Source of the DNA: CAJXCL01 sp036011265
GTDB taxonomy: Bacteria > Nitrospinota > Nitrospinia > CAJXCL01
Assembly (NCBI GenBank): GCA_036011265.1
Contig: DASCNB010000013.1
Span: 1 to 32,947 of the forward strand
DNA length: 32,947 nt
Direction of reading: 5' to 3'
This document shows positions 1 to 8,329 of this stretch, in pieces. Position 1 is the first letter of the stretch. Each line of letters begins with the position of its first letter. The translations under genes and the position numbers were made by a program. The notes beneath the pieces were generated by a model, which worked only from the letters and a program-made list of their open reading frames with translations, ran no database searches and was not told the origin of the DNA.

Positions 1-1
1 C

Positions 2-1045
2 ATTTTAGGACTAAGCAATCCAATTGCGCCCGGGATTACTCCCGGGAGTGGTCCTGGGCATCTTGGACTTTTCGGATACGATCCTCTTAAATGCAATATT
101 GGAAGAGGGGTATTGGCGGCTCTTGGCATTGGATTTCCTCTAAGAACCTCTGACATTGCCGCACGAATTAACTTCTGTACCGCAAATAGCAAAGGGATTA
201 TTACAGATAGAAGAGCGGGACGTATCTCAACCTCTCTATGCACTCGATTAGCTAAAGATCTGAATAAGATAAAAATTAAGGGTGTAGAAATATTTGTCCG
301 TCCGGTACGTGATCACCGGGCGTCACTAATTATCCGTGGGAAAAATTTTGGTGGAGATATCTCTGATTCCGATCCTCAAAAAGTAGGCATGAAATCAAAA
401 CCTCTAATCGGAAAAGATATTGACTCCAAAAGGACTATTAAAATTGTTAATCAATTTGTATTAAAAGCGCAACAAATTTTATCCGTTAAAAAACCCGCAA
501 ACATGGTTTTACTACGGGGTTTCGCTAAATATCAAAGATTCCCTTCTATAAAAGAAATTTATAAATTAAATTCGGCCTGCATAGCCGTATATCCTATGTA
601 TAAAGGAGTAGCTCGCCTCGTCGGAATGGAAACACTCGAAGGAGCGGAGACTTTAGATGATGAAATCACTGTTCTTAAAAAGAATTTCAATGCTCATGAT
701 TTTTTCTTTCTCCATGTGAAGAAGACGGATAGCGCCGGCGAAGACGGAAATTTCAAGCAGAAAGTAAAAGTCATAGAGGATTTTGATAAAAAGTTGTCCA
801 AAATATTACAGCTTAAACCGGATGTGGTTGTGATAACCGGAGACCACTCCACTCCTTCAATTTTAAAAAGCCATTCATGGCATCCTGTGCCGCTTTTAAT
901 CTATTCCAAATACTGTCGAGCTGATGCGGCTAAAAAATTTGGAGAAACTGATTGCTTAAGAGGCGGACTTGGTATCATCAATGCCACGGATATTATGACG
1001 TTGGCGATGGCAAATGCCCTCAAGCTGGAAAAATTTGGAGCATAA
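2..1045 (+). CDS. apgM: 2,3-bisphosphoglycerate-independent phosphoglycerate mutase, archaeal type (5' end cut by window)
   Basis: Interconverts 3- and 2-phosphoglycerate in glycolysis/gluconeogenesis in the cytoplasm. The reading frame is open from base 2 to the stop at 1045 (347 residues). The first visible residues include PGITPGSGPGHLGLFGYDP and IGRGVLAALGIGF, both typical of the ApgM family of the alkaline phosphatase superfamily. Near the C-terminus are the metal-site motif GDHSTP and an upstream D.AGEDGN motif. ApgM proteins are usually about 400 aa, so roughly 50-60 N-terminal residues, including the first metal-binding aspartate and serine, lie outside the window. The TTG at 113 lies inside the conserved region and is not the true start. 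The gene converges on the cytochrome operon through a shared terminator. Confidence 0.93.
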   Translation: MLGLSNPIAPGITPGSGPGHLGLFGYDPLKCNIGRGVLAALGIGFPLRTSDIAARINFCTANSKGIITDRRAGRISTSLCTRLAKDLNKIKIKGVEIFVRPVRDHRASLIIRGKNFGGDISDSDPQKVGMKSKPLIGKDIDSKRTIKIVNQFVLKAQQILSVKKPANMVLLRGFAKYQRFPSIKEIYKLNSACIAVYPMYKGVARLVGMETLEGAETLDDEITVLKKNFNAHDFFFLHVKKTDSAGEDGNFKQKVKVIEDFDKKLSKILQLKPDVVVITGDHSTPSILKSHSWHPVPLLIYSKYCRADAAKKFGETDCLRGGLGIINATDIMTLAMANALKLEKFGA

Positions 1046-1107
1046 AGAATTAGAGGTCAGTTTTTAGCTATCAGAAGTCAGCCATTTACAATCTTTCAGA
1101 GAGGCAT

Positions 1108-1145
1108 AAAAAAAGCCCTGTTTTTCAACAGGGCTTTTTAGTTGT
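1108..1145. terminator. bidirectional Rho-independent terminator
   Basis: A perfect 10-bp stem (AAAAGCCCTG at 1111-1120, CAGGGCTTTT at 1129-1138) encloses an 8-base loop. T-rich tracts follow on both strands. It lies between the convergent ends of apgM (+) and the bd-like oxidase gene (-), and probably terminates both transcripts. Confidence 0.9.
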
Positions 1146-1175
1146 TTTTTTAGATTCCCGCTTGCGAGTAATAGT

Positions 1176-3029
1176 CTATGCCAATTCCGGGGCAGCTTCT
1201 CCCGTTACTTTATCTTCTATTATTTCAGTCTTCGCTTTTGAAAGTTCCGCCAGCCAGAAGACAAAAATACACATAAAGGTAAATACAGTCACGATTATAG
1301 TAACATAAGTTGCCATGAATCCAACGGGTTGGCTGAATGCGTCCCGGGACATATCTCTCACTACAGCGTAAACATGCCAGTACTGTCTCACGCTTGAGCG
1401 GATAAATCCCATTAATCCCATAAGCCAAGCAAAAGAAACTGCCAGACCCATCAATATATATTGAGAAATTTGAGGCATCTCGCCCCAAACCACTTTACCT
1501 TGTGTCTTGGCTCCCTTGTACATGTAGCCGTCAATAATAGCACTTATGACGCAGAGACTTAGTGTTGTGGTTACCTGAGGCACTGACAGGCCAATCCTAA
1601 TATTGGCAGGTAGAAAGTATCCGTATACTCCAAGGCCGATTATATTAACAGCGCCCATAAAAAAGAGGGCGGCCTGTAAGGCATTTCCCTGAGCCACCCA
1701 TGATACAGTAGCCACTTTATTCCCACGTCTGTAAAGCAAAAAGCATAAAGCCGTAGTGGAAATCATGATGTTAACGGCTGTGTTTTTAGCAGACATAACT
1801 CCAAAATACCCGAGATAATGATGGTGAGCGCCGCCCAATGACTTCAGCTCTTTTCCGGTTAAAACCAGACTATGAGGTGTAAACCACACCAAAAAGGCCC
1901 CGATCAGCGCAATGGCCATATACTTCACATAACTCTGGTATCCCGCTATCCCTCTGATTCTTCCCATTCCCAACCACAAATAATAATTTATGCTGAGGAA
2001 GATAGCGCCAATTAACAACGCCTGTATAATAAATACCCAGGCAAAGAGACCGCCCATTAGTGAAATACCCATCTGCTGACTGTATCCGTAAACCTCTTTC
2101 ATCAACCAGTATCCGGCAAAAGGAAGAGGCAACATTCCTGATACACAAATTAACATGGAGGTATATCCCATCCAGTCATAATATTCTTTTTCTTCTTTTG
2201 CCTGAGCCGCAAGATAACGATAACCAGCATAGGCGGCAACAATAGCACCACCTAACGCAATATTAGCAATAAACCTGTGCAGGTTCACAGGATTCCATAA
2301 AGGACCTCTTATGGCAGCCCAAATATTCCCTAAAAATGCGCCTGTTTCCAGATCGATACCGGAGGGGGCCATAGCAAAGGTAGCCCAGGCATTTGAAAGA
2401 CACATAAGTGTTAATCCGGCCACATTCAGCATTAATCCTATACAAAGGTGAAGCCACTTGGAAAAGGGACCCTGCATGGCATTCCATCCGTAATAGTAAA
2501 TGTATAGAAATAGACTTTCGGCAAAGAAACAACAAGCATAAATAAGCATCTGTGGCCCAAAAATAGACGATAAATACCTGATATAATCAGGATAGAAGGT
2601 AAGAAATAAAAAGAAGAGCAACCCTCCTAACAAAGCTGTAACGGCAAAAGCAGTAATGCTTATTTTCATGAATTCATGGGCCATCTTGTCATACTTTTTC
2701 GCCATCTCAGGATCTTTTGAGCCCACTCCGACACCTTCAATAACTATAACAAAAATAGGTACGGCAACAATAAAAGCAGCAAAATAAAGATGCAGTTGAG
2801 CTACCATCCATATTGCCTCACGACTTCTGAATGCGGTAAAGACCGGATAATCCTCTTCTTTTAGTCTTGGAGCCGGCATCCCAACAGGCTTAGCTTTTAC
2901 TTCTGCCGCAACAGCGGCTTCCTTTTCCGCTGCATTGACGCTACCTGTAGTTATGCTTGTAGAGATCAACGCAACAATAAAAAGAACAATACCTACAAAT
3001 AAAAATTTTGTAAAAATTTTTCTGTCCAT
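1176..3029 (-). CDS. divergent cytochrome bd-like oxidase subunit I homologue, last gene of the cytochrome operon
   Basis: A 617-aa inner-membrane protein with an N-terminal signal/anchor helix (about 7-34) and roughly fourteen predicted helices; ordinary CydA has nine. The first half aligns by eye with CydA. His80 (AQLHLYFAAF) matches the heme ligand His19. FFAESLFLYIYYYGW carries Glu171, matching Glu107. VNLHRF carries His251, matching His186. The long quinol (Q) loop and the GRQPW motif were not found. The added C-terminal half carries an AHHHYLGYFG motif (His402-404) and His552. The ATG at 3029 is chosen because an AGGAGGGAGGAG ribosome site sits just upstream; the frame extends to 3239, but that stretch is repeat DNA. 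Lying downstream of four cytochrome c genes, it is inferred to be a cytochrome-c-fed bd-like oxidase or other gas reductase. Family membership is fairly sure, the reaction is not. Confidence 0.85.
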   Translation of the reverse strand: MDRKIFTKFLFVGIVLFIVALISTSITTGSVNAAEKEAAVAAEVKAKPVGMPAPRLKEEDYPVFTAFRSREAIWMVAQLHLYFAAFIVAVPIFVIVIEGVGVGSKDPEMAKKYDKMAHEFMKISITAFAVTALLGGLLFFLFLTFYPDYIRYLSSIFGPQMLIYACCFFAESLFLYIYYYGWNAMQGPFSKWLHLCIGLMLNVAGLTLMCLSNAWATFAMAPSGIDLETGAFLGNIWAAIRGPLWNPVNLHRFIANIALGGAIVAAYAGYRYLAAQAKEEKEYYDWMGYTSMLICVSGMLPLPFAGYWLMKEVYGYSQQMGISLMGGLFAWVFIIQALLIGAIFLSINYYLWLGMGRIRGIAGYQSYVKYMAIALIGAFLVWFTPHSLVLTGKELKSLGGAHHHYLGYFGVMSAKNTAVNIMISTTALCFLLYRRGNKVATVSWVAQGNALQAALFFMGAVNIIGLGVYGYFLPANIRIGLSVPQVTTTLSLCVISAIIDGYMYKGAKTQGKVVWGEMPQISQYILMGLAVSFAWLMGLMGFIRSSVRQYWHVYAVVRDMSRDAFSQPVGFMATYVTIIVTVFTFMCIFVFWLAELSKAKTEIIEDKVTGEAAPELA

Positions 3030-3105
3030 TGCTCCTCCCTCCTTAAAAAATTGTATAAGATTTTTTCTGAAAAGCGCCTGCACGAAGATGTCAGTATTTC
3101 CATTT

Positions 3106-3218
3106 TGACCCCTCCCCCTTGTCATTCTGAGAGAGGCGAAGAATCTCATCGTTCGACTCAGGGTAAACTCTGTGAGAAATCTTTGACTTCCAGAATGGGA
3201 ATCCACTAAGATTTCTCG
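3106..3218. repeat. dispersed intergenic repeat-like element
   Basis: This non-coding stretch between two operon genes contains TTGTCATTCTGAGAGAGGCG followed by AAGAATCTC, a type of sequence commonly scattered between genes in many environmental bacteria (from memory). A 9-bp inverted pair lies inside it (GAGAAATCT at 3174-3182, AGATTTCTC at 3209-3217). Read on the minus strand it gives the low-complexity peptide FASLRMT that would extend the bd-like gene, which supports choosing the downstream start. Confidence 0.5.
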
Positions 3219-3261
3219 TTTAACTTTAAATGTTAGCAAAAATGGACTTATCGGTCAAGCA

Positions 3262-4788
3262 CTAACTGTTGCTTTGTTTCCTTATCCAAACAAATTCCAA
3301 GCCAAGGACTAATACAAAAATAATCCCGCCGACAGCGTACCTTGTATCTGAAATTTTAGGCTCTAATAGCAACCAGTACCAGGTGGATACATTTCTTTTT
3401 GTGCCAAAATCACCATCTGACCCATCCTGCGCATGAAACGAAATCGGTAAAAATTTACCGGTTTCAAACTGCAACTCTTTTTCATTTCCGGTTTGCATTT
3501 TTCTCTTCATTATAACTCTCCAGCGCCCGTCGTCAAAAGCGGCTTTTGTCTCGATCGGAGTCGCGTCGCCAACTACTTTTGTCTTAAATAATCCTTTTGC
3601 TTTCAGCAAAACTGTTTTCATGCCCTCTGATTCCCAGAACCACACACCTGCGGCTCTCTTTTTATCTCCACCGACAAAATATGGCTTTTTTGTGGGATCT
3701 GATGGCATTTTCAACGGAAGTTGCAAATAAAAGGCATCTCTATACTGAAGTGGATATACCTTATTGGGAGCCAGAGGACTTTTTGTAGGATCATCCCATT
3801 CAAAATAAAAGGCTACATCTTTACCATTGTGAAGGGCTTTCATATTAATATCATGGATAGTTGTCCAAAATTGACGTGGTTCTATTTGAAACTGACCGAG
3901 AAGAGGGAAGAAAAATTTTTGCGCGCTTTGCCATTTAGGATCTTCAAAATCCATAGGGATGTCCCCTTCTACTTCAGCGGCCCTTACAATTTCTTCTACT
4001 ACAGGTCTTTGCTTTCTGGGGTTTAAAGATTCAATAAAATTCACCATATGCCAGGACTTTTCATTATCAAGCTGGTCCTTAAAAGAAGGCATCGGCGTTC
4101 CCATAACGCCAGTGTTGAATCTCCTATAAATATCAATTCTCCTGCTTCCACCTCTAAAATTCCATGGTTTTGTAAAGTTCGCAGGTCGAATGGGGAATTT
4201 CCAGTCATCCTGCAGCCCCGGCATTGACGGACCACTTGCCTTGCCGCTCTTACCATGGCATTTCCAACATTCCAACTTCAAAAACAATGCTTTTCCTTTC
4301 TCAATACTTTCAGGTGAAGATGCTACTTCAGGGCCAACTTCTATTTCTGGCAGTGGCTTTCCCTTCTTTGCCCACCTCGCGAATTTTTTGGCAAAGGATT
4401 TAATATACTGAGCCACGTCTGATATTTCCTGATCTGAAATTACATTGCGCCACGCCGGCATTCCTGTCCCGGGCAAGCCGTTGGAAATCGCGTCAAACAG
4501 GTTTCTGTCTGTAGGCAGCTTTCCGCTAAGTGTTGTGCGGATTTTAAATTTCCCTTTAGTAAAATCTCGCGGCCTCGGTCTTAACCGGTCAGCGGCCGGG
4601 CCATTTCCATTGCCATCCCAATTATGACACCAGACGCACCGTTTTTCATAAACGATCTTTCCGTTTTTCGCGTCTCCCGGGGGTATAGCTCTTTCAGCAG
4701 GGGCTGCTGCTTTCTCACCCTCTGACTGACCCATAATGAATGGTACTAGTAATAAGATCAGAAGAAATTTAAACCTTTTCCACTTCAT
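3262..4788 (-). CDS. diheme cytochrome c with C-terminal ethylbenzene-dehydrogenase-type heme-b domain and membrane anchor
   Basis: A 508-aa exported protein with an N-terminal signal sequence (about 1-20) and two cytochrome c domains: CVWCH at 51-55 with likely axial Met110 (GLPGTGMPAW), and CWKCH at 174-178 with likely Met233 (GTPMPSF). A domain resembling the gamma subunits of ethylbenzene dehydrogenase and related molybdoenzymes spans about 280-475, and one helix (485-502) ends in a positive cytoplasmic tail. The paralogue at 6417-8081 shares this layout. Where the paralogue has FGMGD with a potential heme-b methionine, this protein has FVGGD, so the methionine is Gly373. It lacks the Cys-rich insert. 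It probably relays electrons at the periplasmic face to the bd-like protein encoded 232 bp downstream. A GGAG site lies 7 bases before the ATG. Confidence 0.87.
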   Translation of the reverse strand: MKWKRFKFLLILLLVPFIMGQSEGEKAAAPAERAIPPGDAKNGKIVYEKRCVWCHNWDGNGNGPAADRLRPRPRDFTKGKFKIRTTLSGKLPTDRNLFDAISNGLPGTGMPAWRNVISDQEISDVAQYIKSFAKKFARWAKKGKPLPEIEVGPEVASSPESIEKGKALFLKLECWKCHGKSGKASGPSMPGLQDDWKFPIRPANFTKPWNFRGGSRRIDIYRRFNTGVMGTPMPSFKDQLDNEKSWHMVNFIESLNPRKQRPVVEEIVRAAEVEGDIPMDFEDPKWQSAQKFFFPLLGQFQIEPRQFWTTIHDINMKALHNGKDVAFYFEWDDPTKSPLAPNKVYPLQYRDAFYLQLPLKMPSDPTKKPYFVGGDKKRAAGVWFWESEGMKTVLLKAKGLFKTKVVGDATPIETKAAFDDGRWRVIMKRKMQTGNEKELQFETGKFLPISFHAQDGSDGDFGTKRNVSTWYWLLLEPKISDTRYAVGGIIFVLVLGLEFVWIRKQSNS

Positions 4789-4853
4789 AAAAAATCTCCA
4801 AATTAAATTTTAAATAAAAGATTATCCCCGTCAACTTCAGTGATAATTTATAA

Positions 4854-5687
4854 TTATGAAAAAGTTCTTGGCGTAATCTGGGGTGGTGTATAATCATATA
4901 AAAATAGTATTACTTTCCAGATTTCCTTTTGAGTCAGTATATTTTGCCAGATCGGCATTGCAGACTGCCACGGCCAGCTTTCATCGGGCAATCCCGGCCC
5001 ACCGGTGCCGATACGCCAGAATAAGAATGCTTCCTGAAGCATGGCAATTGTCCCCACATCCTGAAAGTTCGCGGGAACGGGATTTAAATTAAGAGACGTC
5101 ATACCCCGACCATCTAAAAAATCGCCATGGCAGAAAAAACAATTTTTGAAGTATATAAATCCTCCTTCTTTGGCTAATTGTTTAAATTCTTCCGGATCTG
5201 ACTTTTCGTATTGCCGGTAAGGGTTTTCCAATGAAACCAGGTTATGGCTTTCTCCAAATATTTTGATTGTTGTGGGAGGGGCCGGGTGAATAACCCGCAA
5301 AGCTATAGGTTCGGGAAATTTCGGGGTCATCTGATTATACCCGACAAAGCCGAATAAAAAAGGGAGCACTGCGTACATAACATATTGTCCGGTTTTAATA
5401 GACGCTTTTTTCTCCGGGTTAAATATAAAGTTTGCCATTGGCCGAATAGTTTCTTCAATTTTCTCCGCGCTTGAGGTGTAGTATAAAACAACCCCCACAA
5501 AAATAAAAAATATGTACATGTACTGTATGCTTGCAGGTAAAATATTGGAAGAAGACTCCTCAAATAAAATACCCTTAATATTGACCTCCACCATTCCAAA
5601 TAACGTCACCGCTCCAAACAGCCCAATAAGCGCAGCAAATAAACCTACAGTAACAATAATACCTTTTACAAATGAATTAAGCTTCAT
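4854..5687 (-). CDS. membrane-anchored monoheme cytochrome c
   Basis: A 277-aa protein with three likely membrane helices (about 9-31, 53-70 and 100-117) followed by a periplasmic cytochrome c domain. CFFCH at 183-187 is the heme-c site, and Met244 (SAMPIWQN) is the likely distal ligand. Between helices and heme is a proline-rich linker of about 60 residues. The start is supported by GGAGG seven bases upstream. It sits in the middle of the cytochrome operon, 65 bp before the second diheme gene, and I infer that it docks the soluble cytochromes to the membrane complex. I do not recognise a named family beyond class I cytochrome c. Confidence 0.82.
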   Translation of the reverse strand: MKLNSFVKGIIVTVGLFAALIGLFGAVTLFGMVEVNIKGILFEESSSNILPASIQYMYIFFIFVGVVLYYTSSAEKIEETIRPMANFIFNPEKKASIKTGQYVMYAVLPFLFGFVGYNQMTPKFPEPIALRVIHPAPPTTIKIFGESHNLVSLENPYRQYEKSDPEEFKQLAKEGGFIYFKNCFFCHGDFLDGRGMTSLNLNPVPANFQDVGTIAMLQEAFLFWRIGTGGPGLPDESWPWQSAMPIWQNILTQKEIWKVILFLYDYTPPQITPRTFS

Positions 5688-5738
5688 CTTTGCCTCCGTT
5701 AAATTAAAAAAAACTAAGCTGTATTACACCGAATAAAG

Positions 5739-5776
5739 AAAGTGCCTAAAATAAAAAGTGATTTAAAGTGCCTAAA
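5739..5776. repeat. short direct repeat, AAAGTGCCTAAA x2
   Basis: Two identical 12-base copies (5739-5750 and 5765-5776) lie in the 132-bp gap between two cytochrome genes. The similar AAAGTGATTTAA lies between them. It may be a remnant of a simple tandem repeat; no function is suggested by position. Confidence 0.5.
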
Positions 5777-5819
5777 GTTGATGAATTTAGCTCTTCATTT
5801 TAGCTCACTTATATTGATA

Positions 5820-6413
5820 CTAACCTTTTGGTTTTAACCCTTTAAACTTATACTTCCACTTATCCTTATCCCATCTCAAATCTTTTTCTGGATCTGTTAT
5901 CGGCTTTACCGTAACATCATTTCCATCGCGATCCTGGAAAAAAGCAACAACAGAATCACGCTCTATGGCAGATAAATATATCGGAGGATTAACGGTGACA
6001 GGCATCGGACTTACTGTGTCGTTTGTACCCGGCTTGCCAAACCCTGCAACAACATAACAGGACGGGCATTCTTCCGATTCTTCTATATATTCCAGTCCGG
6101 TTGTCGCGTGCCCTTTGTAACTCGGCTCTTTAATTCTTATAGCTGCTCTATTAGTTACTCCGTCCAATACAGGCGCTCTGCCCCCAATTCTCCTATGGCA
6201 CATGGGGCACTTTCCTCTTCCCGGTTCCGCTTCCGATCCAAAAATTTCTCCACCAAGCTCAATCATTTTATCAACTGTATCAATGCTTCTCAGATCAATA
6301 ACAGGAGGCGGCTCTCCTATAGCTTGTGGAACCACATTAGAAGCGACAGCAAAAATCATCATCATAAAAAGTCCAAACCCTAAAAGTTTTAACAACACCA
6401 TGAAATTTCTCAT
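5820..6413 (-). CDS. periplasmic monoheme cytochrome c
   Basis: A 197-aa protein with an N-terminal hydrophobic signal or anchor (about 7-27). CPMCH at 69-73 is the heme site and Met137 (VSPMPVTVNPP) the probable distal ligand. A second cysteine pair, CPSC at 116-119, is followed by tyrosine rather than histidine, so it is not a standard heme site. It could be a disulfide or a decayed site. The gene starts 3 bp after the stop of the upstream diheme gene, with AGGAGGGAG about 12 bases before its ATG, so the two are cotranscribed and probably translationally linked. Role inferred: electron carrier within the operon's complex. Confidence 0.82.
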   Translation of the reverse strand: MRNFMVLLKLLGFGLFMMMIFAVASNVVPQAIGEPPPVIDLRSIDTVDKMIELGGEIFGSEAEPGRGKCPMCHRRIGGRAPVLDGVTNRAAIRIKEPSYKGHATTGLEYIEESEECPSCYVVAGFGKPGTNDTVSPMPVTVNPPIYLSAIERDSVVAFFQDRDGNDVTVKPITDPEKDLRWDKDKWKYKFKGLKPKG

Positions 6414-6416
6414 TTA

Positions 6417-8081
6417 TTACAGTCTCCCTCCTTTTCCTTTTGGCAAAACATTCAGCCAGTACCAGTCTGTAAATGTATGGGTTAATCCTTTTTCATTATT
6501 GCTCCCATCCCATATAGAAAAAGCGATAGGGGAAGCTTTTCCCACTTCCAATTTAGCATCATCAGGTCCATTAGATTTAATCGGCCGTTTAATATAAACA
6601 ATCCATCTGCCTCTGTCATACATAGCCTGCTGGGTAATTGAAGAATCCCCTCTGGAAGCTTCTGTTTTCCCACAGGGGTTGCAGGCATTCTTTGCGCAAG
6701 GGTTGCAGGCATTCTTGGGATTACAGGCATTCTTTGCGCAAGGGTTGCAGGCATTCTTGGGATTACAGGCATTCTTCGCGCATGGATTGCAAGCGTTTTT
6801 TGCACAAGGGTTACAGGCGTTTTTTGGATTACAAGCGTTTTTCGCGCAGGGATTCGCTTTCGCAGAGGCTCCAAAATTTTCAGCCCCTCTAAAAGTAAAT
6901 TTCTTTTTAGCTTCTGAAGAATTTATATACCAGACATTGACAGGGGTTTTTTCATCTCCCATTCCAAAAAAAGGTTTTTTAGGATTATCCGTGGCAATTC
7001 CCGCCGGCATATAAAGAGCCACAGCATCGTCAAACACATCTTCATCCCCAATTATTGTCGCGGCATCTTCATCATCCAAAACGCTCATTGACGGGTCATC
7101 CCATTCCAGTAACATGGCAATCTCTTTTCCATCATTTAGGGCTCTTACTGTAACAGTGTCAATTAAGGTATTTAATGGCGGCCTGCCGGGTGCTGTCTGA
7201 GAGGTAAGGCCGAACGTAAGGGGTTTTGAAAACTGCCATGGGGAGAAATCTTCAATATCCTCAGGAAGGGTATCGGTATTCCACGCATCCAGTATCTTTC
7301 CGCGTGTAGGATCAAAAAATCTTGACCTGTCTTCTAAAGAGGCAACATAATTAGCAACCAGCCACTTCTGTTCGGTGTTTAATACATCATCTCCTATTTC
7401 CGGATCTTCAAAAGACGGCATGGGAGTCCCGGGAATGCCTGTTGAAATTCTGTGAAATATCTCCATCGGCGCATTGCCAATTCTGAAGGAATAAAATTTG
7501 CTGAAGTTTCTAGGCCAGACTCTCCCTCCCCACTCATCCTCCAGGGCCATTGTTGTGTCGCCCCTGCCCGCTTCTCCATGACAGGGAGAACACCTACTCA
7601 AGAAGAGTTTTTTTCCCTTTTTAAGGTTTTTTTCTGTTGGCGGCACCCATCCAGCCATACTGATTTTATCTTTTGCTTCTCCGCTTATCTTTGCTAATTG
7701 CTTGACATAAGCAATTACATTTTTTCTATCACCAATCGAAAGGGAAGATTTCCAGGCTGGCATAGCGGACCCGGGTAAACCATCACTCACGGTTTGATAA
7801 AGATCTCTATCCAGAGGCCGCTTTTCTTTAAAAGACGATGTTTTAAACTTAAAAAGTCCTGTCGTGAAATTTCTTGGTTTTGGATACATGTTACCGGCGT
7901 CCGGCCCTTCTCCATCACCCTTTTCACCATGACACCTCACACAGTTCGCGTCATAAATGACCTTCCCCGCAGCGGCATCGCCCGCCTTTTCGCTAAATGC
8001 TTCTCTTATCACTAATTCGCCAAAGGCAATTCCGGGTACTAATAAAACAAAAAACAATAAACCAAAGATATTTTTTTTCAC
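6417..8081 (-). CDS. diheme cytochrome c / ethylbenzene-dehydrogenase-type heme-b protein with Cys-rich tandem repeat insert
   Basis: A 554-aa exported protein with a signal peptide (about 1-21). It has two cytochrome c domains (CVRCH 47-51 with Met107; CSPCH 164-168 with Met221) and a heme-b-binding domain related to ethylbenzene dehydrogenase gamma (about 275-545). Met374 in FFGMGD and the lysine in WIVYIKR (Lys498) are candidate heme-b ligands by analogy with EbdC. Residues 411-472, inside that domain, are a repeat of NACNP and CAK units with 14 cysteines. Unlike the paralogue at 3262-4788 it has no C-terminal membrane helix and ends GKGGRL. Translation starts at a GTG behind AGGAGGGG. It is the first large gene of the operon; a heme-rich electron entry subunit is the likely role. 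Confidence 0.87.
   Translation of the reverse strand: MKKNIFGLLFFVLLVPGIAFGELVIREAFSEKAGDAAAGKVIYDANCVRCHGEKGDGEGPDAGNMYPKPRNFTTGLFKFKTSSFKEKRPLDRDLYQTVSDGLPGSAMPAWKSSLSIGDRKNVIAYVKQLAKISGEAKDKISMAGWVPPTEKNLKKGKKLFLSRCSPCHGEAGRGDTTMALEDEWGGRVWPRNFSKFYSFRIGNAPMEIFHRISTGIPGTPMPSFEDPEIGDDVLNTEQKWLVANYVASLEDRSRFFDPTRGKILDAWNTDTLPEDIEDFSPWQFSKPLTFGLTSQTAPGRPPLNTLIDTVTVRALNDGKEIAMLLEWDDPSMSVLDDEDAATIIGDEDVFDDAVALYMPAGIATDNPKKPFFGMGDEKTPVNVWYINSSEAKKKFTFRGAENFGASAKANPCAKNACNPKNACNPCAKNACNPCAKNACNPKNACNPCAKNACNPKNACNPCAKNACNPCGKTEASRGDSSITQQAMYDRGRWIVYIKRPIKSNGPDDAKLEVGKASPIAFSIWDGSNNEKGLTHTFTDWYWLNVLPKGKGGRL
6666..6851 (-). repeat. in-frame tandem repeat encoding a Cys-rich (NACNP/CAK) segment
   Basis: About 186 bp built from alternating 18- and 24-base units, all in frame with the cytochrome gene and encoding residues 411-472. 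The DNA copies in the middle are nearly identical while the edge copies have drifted at third positions (for example GCATTC against GCGTTT). That pattern suggests recent expansion or contraction by slippage under selection for the peptide. Confidence 0.9.
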
Positions 8082-8170
8082 AAAACCCCTCCTAACAATA
8101 AATTGTTAGATTTCAGATTTCAAATTACAGCAGTCTAAGTTCTGAAATCTATTTTGATGCTTTAATTTCT

Positions 8171-8284
8171 TTATTCAAATATTGGAAACGGCAAACCCTG
8201 GGCACTCTGTAACAAAAAATCTATTCCTAAAAAATAAGCCCCACATATTATGCAAGCTACTATAAAAGATAAAAACGTTTTCAT
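8171..8284 (-). CDS. small single-helix membrane protein (37 aa)
   Basis: A short ORF starting MKTFLSFIVACIICG and ending QGLPFPIFE. Residues 4-25 form one hydrophobic helix with two cysteines (Cys11 and Cys14). A consensus AGGAGG lies 8 bases before the ATG, the strongest argument that it is translated. It lies 89 bp upstream of the diheme cytochrome gene in the same direction. Bd oxidases and cbb3 oxidases use small one-helix subunits of this size (CydX, CcoQ), so an accessory subunit of the bd-like complex is possible, but I see no diagnostic sequence match to either. Confidence 0.62.
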   Translation of the reverse strand: MKTFLSFIVACIICGAYFLGIDFLLQSAQGLPFPIFE

Positions 8285-8329
8285 AATAAATTCCTCCTAT
8301 TGATTCAATTGGATTATGACAAAGACCTT

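Noticed and set aside
3030..3239. N-terminal extension of the bd-like protein by 70 residues
   Set aside because: The added peptide comes from a dispersed-repeat-like stretch (FASLRMT type). A clear ribosome site and a signal/anchor helix start at 3029.
6666..6851. The Cys-rich repeat as extra heme-c sites, or the DNA repeat as a CRISPR array
   Set aside because: No CxxCH occurs in the segment, and the repeats are directly adjacent, coding and in frame, without spacers.
6638..7014. Long frames antisense to the Cys-rich repeat
   Set aside because: These arise because the repeat is periodic in multiples of three; no ribosome site, and the minus-strand gene has complete domains.
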